Shown here: positions 25,501 to 32,247 of the stretch, piece by piece
Layout: every line of letters begins with the position of its first letter
Numbering within the stretch: position 1 is the first letter of the stretch
Assembly (NCBI RefSeq): GCF_002960625.1
Contig: NZ_POJH01000015.1
Span: 1 to 39,417 of the forward strand
Length of the DNA stretch: 39,417 bases
Direction of reading: 5' to 3'
DNA from: Streptococcus suis
GTDB lineage: Bacteria; Bacillota; Bacilli; Lactobacillales; Streptococcaceae
Translations under genes and position numbers: made by a program
The notes under the pieces: model-generated
Told to the model about the DNA's origin: nothing
Database searches by the model: none
What the model saw: the letters and a program-made list of their open reading frames with translations, nothing else

Positions 25501-25594
25501 AAAAGCAGAGCACTCCAATAAATGGAACTCTGCTTTTGAGGGACTGAGGACTTTTGTCTCAGACTCATTTTTTTAATTTAGTAGTCTACTTTTT

Positions 25595-26851
25595 CTAAAA
25601 TAGGTTGTCATAAATTTCAAATATTGTTTCTGAGAACTTTTGACTTAGTATGGGAGGAACTGCATTACCAATTTGAGTAAATGCAGCAGTTCGACTTTGT
25701 TCAAAATAATAATCATCTGGAAAACCTTGAAGTCGAGCAGCCTCTCTAACTGTAATAGAACGATTTTGTTTAAGATCAGGATGGATATAATGGTGACCAT
25801 CTTTAGCAATATGTGCTACTATTGTATGAGCAGGTTCATCCCATTTTAGCGCTTTGTAACGGTCTAAAAATTTATCATCATGTTTATGAGTTTTTAACGA
25901 TTGATCGAGTTCATTATACTTTAAATTTTTTCCATTCTTTTTTGCGGAAGCAACTAATTCATATATTTGTAAATCTCTGTTATTATGGGGTCTAGCTATA
26001 TTCTGAGTTAGAGGTAGATTTCGGGTTATCTTAATGTATTTGTCAATATACCGATTTTTTTCAGAGGTATAGCAATTATTAGTTTTTCCACTTTTTAAGA
26101 AGGGTAATCCACAAAAAACTTCATGAACTGTGGGAGGGATAAGTGACTTTTTATTATTCAAGTGATCAAAAAAGTGGGTCGGAAAGCCCTTAAATTCCTT
26201 TTTTGCACCAAAAATAATAATTCTTTCTCTTGATTGTGCAACATCAAAAAATTTGGTATTAATCACCTCATATTGTATTGCATACCCCGCTTTTTCAAAA
26301 TCTTTTTTTATTTGAGGTAACAAAAGCTTATTATTAGTATCTTTAAAACTAAGTAATCCTTTGACATTTTCGAAAATAAAGAAATCCGGAGAATACTTTC
26401 TTAAGAACTTTATATAAAATTTATATAGGTATATTCTTTCGTCCGTTTCTTTTTTTTTGACATTTATAGCACGCCCGATTGTTGAGTAGGCTTGACATGG
26501 AGGACCGCCAATAATACCATGAACTTTCCTGCCTTGTATTTTTTGGTCTAATTCCTTGAAAATTTTACTTAAAGTGTACTGTGATATCTCTTCATTTAAT
26601 ACTTTGTCAATTATTGACTCTGGAACGTAACTGAATAAGGTTTTTAAATCAATATTATTATTAAGATAATCTCGATATATATTAAGTTTGTTATTCTTTT
26701 TTAAATAATGAAATGCTTCTCGTACTTTTAATGTGAGACTTGCAGAGTAATCTTTTTCGACATGGCCTAAGATGTTAAACTCATCATGGTTCAAAAATCC
26801 TTCAGTCAAGCCCCCAGCACCACTGAACAGGTCAATCAAATTTAGTGTCAT
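25595..26851 (-). CDS. DNA (cytosine-5-)-methyltransferase
   Basis: A 418-residue C5 methyltransferase, the modification half of a probable type II restriction system. Motif I LIDLFSGAGGLTEGF (5-19), motif IV GGPPCQAYS with catalytic C119, motif VI FENVKG (E161), motif VIII QSRERIIIFG (206-215), motif IX RSITVREAARLQGFP (364-378) and motif X QIGNAVPP (393-400) are all present. The region 216-363 would hold the target recognition domain; I cannot read its specificity. Divergent from a DUF3883-type nuclease gene. AT-rich and without the codon bias of the core genes. Confidence 0.94.
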   Translation of the reverse strand: MTLNLIDLFSGAGGLTEGFLNHDEFNILGHVEKDYSASLTLKVREAFHYLKKNNKLNIYRDYLNNNIDLKTLFSYVPESIIDKVLNEEISQYTLSKIFKELDQKIQGRKVHGIIGGPPCQAYSTIGRAINVKKKETDERIYLYKFYIKFLRKYSPDFFIFENVKGLLSFKDTNNKLLLPQIKKDFEKAGYAIQYEVINTKFFDVAQSRERIIIFGAKKEFKGFPTHFFDHLNNKKSLIPPTVHEVFCGLPFLKSGKTNNCYTSEKNRYIDKYIKITRNLPLTQNIARPHNNRDLQIYELVASAKKNGKNLKYNELDQSLKTHKHDDKFLDRYKALKWDEPAHTIVAHIAKDGHHYIHPDLKQNRSITVREAARLQGFPDDYYFEQSRTAAFTQIGNAVPPILSQKFSETIFEIYDNLF

Positions 26852-26867
26852 TTTTTTCCATCCGATG

Positions 26868-26897
26868 ATTATACTATATCTAGTATATCAGGGACAA
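26868..26897 (-). promoter_or_regulatory. Methyltransferase promoter with inverted repeat
   Basis: Minus strand: -10 TATAAT (26873-26868), weak -35 TTGTCC (26897-26892) with an 18-bp spacer. The inverted repeat ATACTA-TATC-TAGTAT (26871-26886) overlaps the -10 and spacer, a position suited to repression. Confidence 0.55.
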
Positions 26898-26940
26898 CAG
26901 CTTTTGTAAAAAAATAAGGTGTCGTGTGGAGGATTAATTT

Positions 26941-26949
26941 TGTTATAAT
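26941..26949 (+). promoter_or_regulatory. Promoter of the DUF3883 nuclease gene
   Basis: Extended -10 TGT-TATAAT. An RBS-like TTTGGAGAA follows before ATG 26986. Confidence 0.6.
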
Positions 26950-26985
26950 ATATGTTATATCATAGAGTTATTTGGAGAATGTGTA

Positions 26986-27750
26986 ATGCCGAACAAAAAA
27001 CGTCATCAACATTATGAACTACTAAATCTATTAGGCTATGGTCTAGCTAAATTTGATAATGAATTTATCAAAGAATTTGGATACCAAACCAAATCAGATT
27101 TTTATCAGTATTTTGTTGATTTAGGAATCGCTGAAACTAGAAGTGTTGTTAAGAATAGGATGGATATTTTTGATCCATTTTTCCCTAATCCAAGGAATGG
27201 TTGGTGGCAAAGAAAGGAAGATTACCGTCCTAGAAAAGAATTAATTGATAGCTTGTTTGGTAATGAAGATGTTGTAAATTATGCCAACATCGTTAAGTTG
27301 TATCTTCAGGGAGTTCATAATGTAAAGGAAATAACATTAATTGAAAGTCCTATAGTGAAATCAAAATTCAAAAGATTACAAGAAACAGGACTAGAAGCTG
27401 AATTGTACTTTATGAACAATTATCAACAAGAATCAGTTTTTCATAACGGGATTTTAGAGGATGCTCGTTTGTATGGTGATGGATACGATTTTCAGATTAG
27501 TGTAGAAAAGAATAATTACTTAGCGGAGGTAAAAGGTATTAGAGGGAAACAGGGGGATATTCGATTAACTTCAAAAGAATATCAGCAAGCAGAATATTAT
27601 AAGTCTAAATATTTTCTTTCTGTAGTTTCTGATTTAGAAAGCTCACCTAAACTTACCCTCATTTCAAATCCGCTAAAGCAACTAAAATTTGAAAAAGTAA
27701 TTAGACAAACTAAAGATGTTGTCGAGTATCATTTGGTGGATAAACTTTAA
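26986..27750 (+). CDS. DUF3883-type putative restriction endonuclease
   Basis: A 254-residue protein. The C-terminal part (about 130-250) has a DUF3883/PD-(D/E)xK-like pattern: GLEAELYF (E137), GDGYDFQISV (D168) and YLAEVKGIRG (E181, K183), followed by ITSKEYQQAEYY-like helix LTSKEYQQAEYYKSKYFLSV. D168-E181-K183 would be the catalytic set. The N-terminal part (1-125), with NPRNGWWQRKEDYRP, may bind DNA; I do not recognise it. It is divergent from a C5 methyltransferase and 134 bp away, so a type II restriction role is likely. Start ATG with TTGGAGA upstream. Confidence 0.78.
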   Translation: MPNKKRHQHYELLNLLGYGLAKFDNEFIKEFGYQTKSDFYQYFVDLGIAETRSVVKNRMDIFDPFFPNPRNGWWQRKEDYRPRKELIDSLFGNEDVVNYANIVKLYLQGVHNVKEITLIESPIVKSKFKRLQETGLEAELYFMNNYQQESVFHNGILEDARLYGDGYDFQISVEKNNYLAEVKGIRGKQGDIRLTSKEYQQAEYYKSKYFLSVVSDLESSPKLTLISNPLKQLKFEKVIRQTKDVVEYHLVDKL

Positions 27751-27751
27751 A

Positions 27752-27810
27752 CCTACCCCACCTCAAACAAGGTCATAGATTCGAGGAGTTCGTCTTTGAA
27801 CTTCTCTTTT
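27752..27810 (-). pseudogene. Fossil 3' end of a second metallophosphoesterase allele
   Basis: These 59 bp match 28097-28155 at 54 of 59 positions. Read on the minus strand they encode EKFKDELLESMTLFEVG and a stop, against EKFKDELLGSMSLFEVG in the resident gene. Two of the four changed codons are synonymous and one is conservative, so this is the tail of a diverged working allele rather than a recent tandem copy. Similarity ends sharply at 27810. Confidence 0.8.
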
Positions 27811-27872
27811 ATTTCCAAAAATTTAAAAATAAAGCAAAAAATCATCACTTATTTCTAAAAATTTGAAAATAA
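27811..27872 (+). repeat. Two 22-bp direct repeats
   Basis: ATTTCCAAAAATTTAAAAAT(AA) at 27811-27832 and ATTTCTAAAAATTTGAAAAT(AA) at 27851-27872, 20 of 22 identical, 40-bp period. Each contains an AAATTT palindrome. They may be operator-like sites left from the gene that once stood here. Confidence 0.5.
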
Positions 27873-27877
27873 TTTCA

Positions 27878-28033
27878 TTCCCCATCGAAACCTTGAAACG
27901 AGAACTTCGTCCCTTGCAAAAAATTTCAGATCATTATCCCAAGTATCTTCTGACGATGGACAGTATTCAGCCAAATGCCAACTATGATGGGATTCAGAAG
28001 AAAAATCTGCTGGACTGGTTGCTGGAGGAGTAG
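27878..28033 (+). pseudogene. C-terminal remnant of a DUF4143-type AAA ATPase
   Basis: Plus-strand frame ending at 28031-28033 reads FPIETLKRELRPLQKISDHY, then PKYLLTMDSIQPNANYDGIQ and KKNLLDWLLEE. This is the typical tail of AAA_14/DUF4143 ATP-binding proteins. Nothing upstream of 27878 belongs to it. Confidence 0.75.
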
Positions 28034-28052
28034 GAGATGCATGTTTCATGAA

Positions 28053-28089
28053 AATAGACCACCTTCTTTGGAAAGAAAAGTGGTCTATT
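28053..28089. terminator. Terminator of the metallophosphoesterase gene
   Basis: AATAGACCAC (28053-28062), 17-nt loop, GTGGTCTATT (28080-28089). Flanking A/T make it usable from either side. Confidence 0.7.
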
Positions 28090-28097
28090 GTTAATTC

Positions 28098-28955
28098 CTA
28101 CCCCACCTCAAACAGACTCATCGATCCGAGGAGTTCGTCTTTGAACTTCTCTTTTTTATGGGCTAGGTAGAGGAGATTATCCTTGACCAGGTTGAAGCGT
28201 TTAGAGAGGTTCCAGGTCTGGCTGGGGTTGAGGTGGGGGTTTTGGTTGACAAAGTCGATGGTCAGGTCCCACTCCCGCTGGTAGCCAAGGGGCCTTGCGT
28301 GGTAGCGGATACCCTCGATTTCGACCGTGCCATAGGAGCGGTGGGCGTGGCCAAAGACCACGTCGGGAATCTGGTAGCGGACAAAGAGCTCATGAAAGGT
28401 CTGACTGACCAGAAAGGCGTTGAAAGGGGCAAACTTCTCATGCCACATGGTAAAGCGGCGGTGGGGGACAAAGTGCATGGCTAGGATCAGCCGGTCCCTG
28501 TCCAAGGTCTGTAGCTGGCTTTCCAGGACTTCAAGTTCCCTCTCCACGATTTCTTGGTCGCTTTTTCTTCGGTTCAAACGGCGGTCAAACCAGAGGTTTT
28601 TCCGCCTTAGAATCCTATCATATGCCTCGTCAGAAAAGGAATAGTCATACCAGCCATGAAAGGCCAGGAGTTGTCGGTCTCCAATGTCTAGAAGCTGAAA
28701 ATTCTCCGCCTCAATCTGTGCCTCGTCCAGCCCCAGCATGTCATGGTTGCCCAGATTGTAGCTGACATCCAGGTGCTGGCGGAGATGTTCCAGAAAGGGC
28801 AGGCTGGCCCGCTCATGCTGGTTGGAAATATCCCCTGCCAAGTGGAGGTGAACCACCTCTTCCTCTTACAAGGTCTGAATCAGGGTGTCGATTTCGGCCT
28901 GCCCAAATTGATTGCTGTCGATATGCAGGTCACTCATAATAGCCAATTTTTTCAT
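28098..28955 (-). pseudogene. Calcineurin-like metallophosphoesterase with premature stop
   Basis: The full frame starts at 28955: MKKLAIMSDLHIDSNQFG, with motif SDLHID, then GDISNQHE, GNHD, HFVPH and GHAHRSYG, a complete set of metal-binding motifs. Codon 30 is TAA (28868-28866), directly after DTLIQTL; a single change from CAA would give it. Translation could restart at GTG 28856 (MVHLHLAGDISNQ) but would lack the first metal-binding motif DLH. So the gene is probably inactive, though the rest of the frame is intact, which points to a recent event. The -10 TATAAT lies 6 nt before the ATG. Confidence 0.85.
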
Positions 28956-28961
28956 GCCCCT

Positions 28962-28967
28962 ATTATA
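28962..28967 (-). promoter_or_regulatory. -10 element of the metallophosphoesterase gene
   Basis: TATAAT on the minus strand, then AGGGGC, then ATG at 28955. The third gene in the window with exactly 6 nt between -10 and start codon. Confidence 0.5.
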
Positions 28968-28981
28968 CCGAATTGGGCGTA

Positions 28982-29316
28982 AAATTACCTTCATCAAGAC
29001 CGAGCAGCCTGTGCAAATGAGAATGGAAAGAACAAATAATGTGCATAGCTAGCGTTTTATCCGCTCAATTTGACCGATAGGTATGTTGTGAGTCCTATTT
29101 ACTTGATTATGAACTTCTAACTGCACTGAAGCTAGGAACAGAAATGGCGACTCTTTAAAAATCAAAAAGCCAGGTGTAAACTATCCTTAGTGATTGCGAT
29201 TTTTCGATAGAGGCTTTCAGTCTGTTACCTAACGCTGAAAAGTCGCAGAGTTCTGCCCTTGTGGTTCAACGCTTGGAAACGAAAACTACATGTTTAGGCT
29301 GCTTTCTCTGTGATTT
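28982..29316. other. Gene-free stretch
   Basis: I see no coding frame of note, no RNA gene and no clear repeat here. All frames are broken by stops. It may be further debris from the decayed gene that follows. Confidence 0.5.
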
Positions 29317-29830
29317 TTATTGTTTGGCGAGAGAGAATCCAAAGTTGTAGGGATTTTCATAGTCTAGTTCTTCTGGATTTGGTTCTGTAAAGGCAATAGG
29401 GATGTAGGTTCCATTTTCAATCTTGAAACCTAGTAGAATTGGAAATTCTCCTCCTAGGCCGGTAACACCAGGCAATAAGGCACCTAGATTTCCTGTAGGA
29501 CCTAGGAAGTGCTAGGCATTTGGAGCCATAGTCTCGACTCCTGAGATGACGGCGTTAAATTCTCTTGTATAATCACTGCCAGAATATACGAAGTGGGTAG
29601 TGGTTTTTATCTGACTATCCGCTGTCAAGGTTACAGAAACTTCTGCTGCTTACAGGTGGAGCCAACCTATGTTCCAACAGCCTTTTCGGGGATAAAGGGT
29701 GTTTCAGAGGTTTGTTCAGTGCTTGAAGTAGTAGTTTCAGTAGTTGAAGTGAGGCTTTGAGTTGAATGGCTAGTTGAGGTGCTTGTATTTGTTTGTTTTT
29801 GATTACGGATAGCTTTTTTATTTTTTCAAG
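29317..29830 (-). pseudogene. Decayed surface or secreted protein gene
   Basis: On the minus strand: KKAIRNQKQTNTSTSTSHST, then a Ser/Thr-rich linker (TSTTETTTSSTEQTSETPFI), a stop and frame change near 29675, then AAEVSVTLTADSQIKTTTHF, VYSGSDYTREFNAVISGVET, another stop (after APNA), then LGALLPGVTGLGGEFPILLG, FKIENGTYIPIAFTEP and a stop at 29317-29319. This looks like an extracytoplasmic domain behind a Ser/Thr linker, as in streptococcal lipoproteins or membrane-anchored proteins. The beginning is lost before 29830. Family not identified. Confidence 0.65.
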
Positions 29831-29943
29831 TAAACAATCCAGCCTCTCGCATACTATGTTTCAGTTTTATCAGAGGGTAGCTTGTTACAAATTTCAAATA
29901 AACTAAAAGAATTATGGTAAAATAAGGGAAGAAGGGATGAGCG

Positions 29944-31017
29944 ATGTCAGAAGCAGATATTTTTTTAAAAGGAAAGAAAGTAAGGTTTGACAGGCTAGAG
30001 TGGGCAGGCTTTCAGTTTTCAGCAGGTCAGTACACCTACCGTGAGGTTTTCATGGAGGGGCAGTTTGAGGCGGTGGTGGAGGTTGATGAGGCTGGTCAGC
30101 TGTCGTCCTATGTTTGGGATTGTGAGATGGAGGAGGTCTATACCGCCCATCTGGTGACTGCGCCAGCTGGGGCTTTTGTGGGTCAGGTGAGAGAAAGCTA
30201 TCAGTCCATTTTGGATCGAGTAGAGGAGGCCTGTTGTATCGCTCTGCCATTTTCTAAAGACCAAAGCAACCGCATAGCCCAGCTTATCAAGGAGCAGTGG
30301 GGCGACCTTCCTGACTATCCCTTTGCCAAGTTGCCGACCTATGGGGCTTTTCGCCATCCCTCCAATAATAAGTGGTATGCCCTGGTCAGTCAGATTCCGA
30401 GGGACAAGCTGGATGGGAGCGGCTCTCAAGAAGAGGTGGAGATTGTCAATCTCAAGGTTGACGGTCGGGAAATAGCAGAGCTGCTGAGTCAGTCGGGCAT
30501 CTTCCCTGCCTACCATATGTCGAAGAAGACCTGGGTGTCAGTCTTACTAGATGATACGGTGGAGGACCAGACGGTGTTTGCCCTCCTTGAGAAAAGTCGG
30601 TATTTGGTAGGACCAAAATCCTACAAGGCAGAGCAGGGACCTGATTATTGGGTTATTCCAGCCAATCCAAAGGTCTATGATATTGATACTGAGTTTGCGG
30701 AAAATAAGGTAGTCTATTGGCCGCAAAAATCAACCATTCAAGCTGGGGACATCGTAGCCATCTACGTGACGGCGCCTGTACAGGCCATTCGCTATGTTTG
30801 TCGGGTTTTGCAAGCCAATGTCACCAATCATGGTCAGTCGGATATCCCAAGGGACAAGTCAGTCATGCAGGTCGAGTTGATTGCACAGTTGCCAGATGAG
30901 TTTTTGCCAAGAGAGCGCATGATGGACCTAGGAGTGAAAGCTGTCCGTGGTCCTAGACGGTTGACAGAAGAGTTGATAAGAGAATTGCAGAAACACTTTT
31001 CTTATCAGGATTTCTAA
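29944..31017 (+). CDS. MmcQ/YjbR-like protein with EVE/PUA-like C-terminus
   Basis: A 357-residue protein. The middle (about 85-225) resembles the MmcQ/YjbR family (DUF419): YPFAKLPTYGAFRHPSNNKW and YALVSQIPRDKL, then GIFPAYHMSKKTWVSVLLDD. The C-terminal part (about 232-335) starts DYWVIPANPKVYDI and has WPQKSTIQAGDIVAIYVTAP, like an EVE or other PUA-type domain that recognises modified bases. The N-terminal 80 residues are a short extra domain. YjbR proteins have a CyaY-like DNA-binding-type fold with no firm function. Extended -10 TGG-TAAAAT near 29915. EVE assignment is tentative. Confidence 0.7.
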   Translation: MSEADIFLKGKKVRFDRLEWAGFQFSAGQYTYREVFMEGQFEAVVEVDEAGQLSSYVWDCEMEEVYTAHLVTAPAGAFVGQVRESYQSILDRVEEACCIALPFSKDQSNRIAQLIKEQWGDLPDYPFAKLPTYGAFRHPSNNKWYALVSQIPRDKLDGSGSQEEVEIVNLKVDGREIAELLSQSGIFPAYHMSKKTWVSVLLDDTVEDQTVFALLEKSRYLVGPKSYKAEQGPDYWVIPANPKVYDIDTEFAENKVVYWPQKSTIQAGDIVAIYVTAPVQAIRYVCRVLQANVTNHGQSDIPRDKSVMQVELIAQLPDEFLPRERMMDLGVKAVRGPRRLTEELIRELQKHFSYQDF

Positions 31018-31054
31018 TAGTTCATTAAATTATCAGAATATTTAATAAAAAGGC

Positions 31055-31082
31055 TTTACAAGTTGAAAAAAAAGAGTATAAT
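31055..31082 (+). promoter_or_regulatory. Promoter of asnA
   Basis: -35 TTTACA (31055-31060), 16-bp spacer, -10 TATAAT (31077-31082). Confidence 0.7.
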
Positions 31083-31112
31083 AGGTGTATCAATTTTACG
31101 AGGAGGTAAGGT

Positions 31113-32105
31113 ATGAAGAAAAGCTTCATTCATCAGCAAGAGGAGATTTCTTTTGTCAAAAATACATTCACACAGTATTTGAAAGACAAGCTAGAAATCG
31201 TAGAAGTGCAAGGACCGATTTTGAGTCGTGTCGGGGATGGTATTCAAGATAATTTGTCAGGAGTGGAGAATGCCGTGTCAGTTAATGTCAAATTGATTCC
31301 AGATGCAACTTACGAAGTCGTACACTCTCTTGCTAAGTGGAAGCGTCATACCCTGGCTCGATTCGGTTTTAATGAGGGAGAAGGGCTCTTTGTTCATATG
31401 AAGGCCCTGCGTCCTGATGAGGACTCCTTAGATGAAATTCATTCGGTTTATGTGGATCAGTGGGACTGGGAGAAAGTTATTCCAGCAGGTCGTCGTAACC
31501 TAGCTTATTTGAAGGAAACGGTTGAGCAGATTTATAAGGCCATCCGCCTGACCGAATTGGCTGTGGAGGCTCGCTATGATATTGAGTCTGTTCTTCCAAA
31601 GAAAATCACCTTTATCCACACGGAAGACTTGGTGAAAAATTTCCCAGACTTGACGCCAAAAGAGCGTGAAAACGTTGTTGCCAAAGAATACGGTGCAGTC
31701 TTCCTAATCGGTATCGGTGGAGAACTGGCAGATGGGAAGCCGCATGATGGTCGTGCATCTGACTACGATGACTGGACTAGTCCATCAGAAGGGGATTACA
31801 AGGGGCTCAATGGGGATATCTTGGTCTGGAACGAAGTTCTGGGTTCAGCTTTTGAATTGTCATCAATGGGTATTCGAGTTGATGAGGCAGCCCTTCGTCG
31901 TCAGGTAGCCATTACTGGTGATCAGGCTCGCCTAGAGTTTGACTGGCATAAGGCGCTCTTGAGCGGCTTGCTCCCACTGTCTATTGGTGGCGGTATCGGT
32001 CAATCTCGTTTGGCCATGTTCTTGCTTCGTAAGAAACATATCGGTGAAGTTCAATCTAGCGTATGGCCACAGGAAGTGCGTGATAACTTTGAAAATATCT
32101 TGTAA
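31113..32105 (+). CDS. asnA: Aspartate-ammonia ligase (asparagine synthetase A)
   Basis: A 330-residue class II synthetase-fold enzyme making asparagine from aspartate, ammonia and ATP in the cytoplasm. Signature segments: [79 protein letters not shown], and the final [20 protein letters not shown] with the ATP-binding arginine. Length is normal. RBS GAGGAGG precedes the ATG. It is a single-gene unit. Confidence 0.97.
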   Translation: MKKSFIHQQEEISFVKNTFTQYLKDKLEIVEVQGPILSRVGDGIQDNLSGVENAVSVNVKLIPDATYEVVHSLAKWKRHTLARFGFNEGEGLFVHMKALRPDEDSLDEIHSVYVDQWDWEKVIPAGRRNLAYLKETVEQIYKAIRLTELAVEARYDIESVLPKKITFIHTEDLVKNFPDLTPKERENVVAKEYGAVFLIGIGGELADGKPHDGRASDYDDWTSPSEGDYKGLNGDILVWNEVLGSAFELSSMGIRVDEAALRRQVAITGDQARLEFDWHKALLSGLLPLSIGGGIGQSRLAMFLLRKKHIGEVQSSVWPQEVRDNFENIL

Positions 32106-32113
32106 GAAAGAGG

Positions 32114-32145
32114 AGAGGTTGGTTTTCAATCTCTTTTCCTTTTCT
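32114..32145 (+). terminator. Probable terminator after asnA
   Basis: GAGGTTG (32115-32121), loop GTTTT, CAATCTC (32127-32133) with one G-T pair, followed by a T/C-rich tract. Confidence 0.5.
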
Positions 32146-32205
32146 TCCAAAGTCCTGTCTGAAAACATTTACAATGTGATTATCTGTGATTTTTTCGCCA
32201 ATCTA

Positions 32206-32214
32206 TGATATACT
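32206..32214 (+). promoter_or_regulatory. Promoter of typA
   Basis: Extended -10 TGA-TATACT; no strong -35. Confidence 0.5.
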
Positions 32215-32247
32215 TTTTTAGTTAAATTAAAAGATACAGAGGATATT

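Larger units (their letters stand above)
22018..25574 (+). mobile_element. IS1182-family element A, interrupted by element B
   Basis: Ends are imperfect inverted repeats of 25 bp: left 22018-22042 (AAAAAAATGAGTCTGGGACA and on) and right 25550-25574 (TCTCAGACTCATTTTTTT at its end), with two mismatches. Without element B (22985-24785) it would be about 1.76 kb, normal for IS1182. It carries one plus-strand transposase, now broken. Flanking bases ACTAC (22012-22016) and GTAGT (25581-25585) are inverted, suggesting insertion into the loop of a hairpin between two convergent genes. Confidence 0.85.

Noticed and set aside
22018..25574. Composite transposon carrying cargo
   Set aside because: The two IS elements are nested, not flanking, and carry only transposase sequence.
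26852..26985. Retron or small-RNA gene between the methyltransferase and nuclease
   Set aside because: The stretch is fully explained by two divergent promoters and an operator-like repeat, and no reverse transcriptase is nearby.
27811..27872. CRISPR array
   Set aside because: Only two AT-rich repeats with a short spacer, no cas genes in the window.
28982..29316. Small gene between the metallophosphoesterase and the decayed surface gene
   Set aside because: Frames are short, stop-rich and lack RBS or family resemblance.
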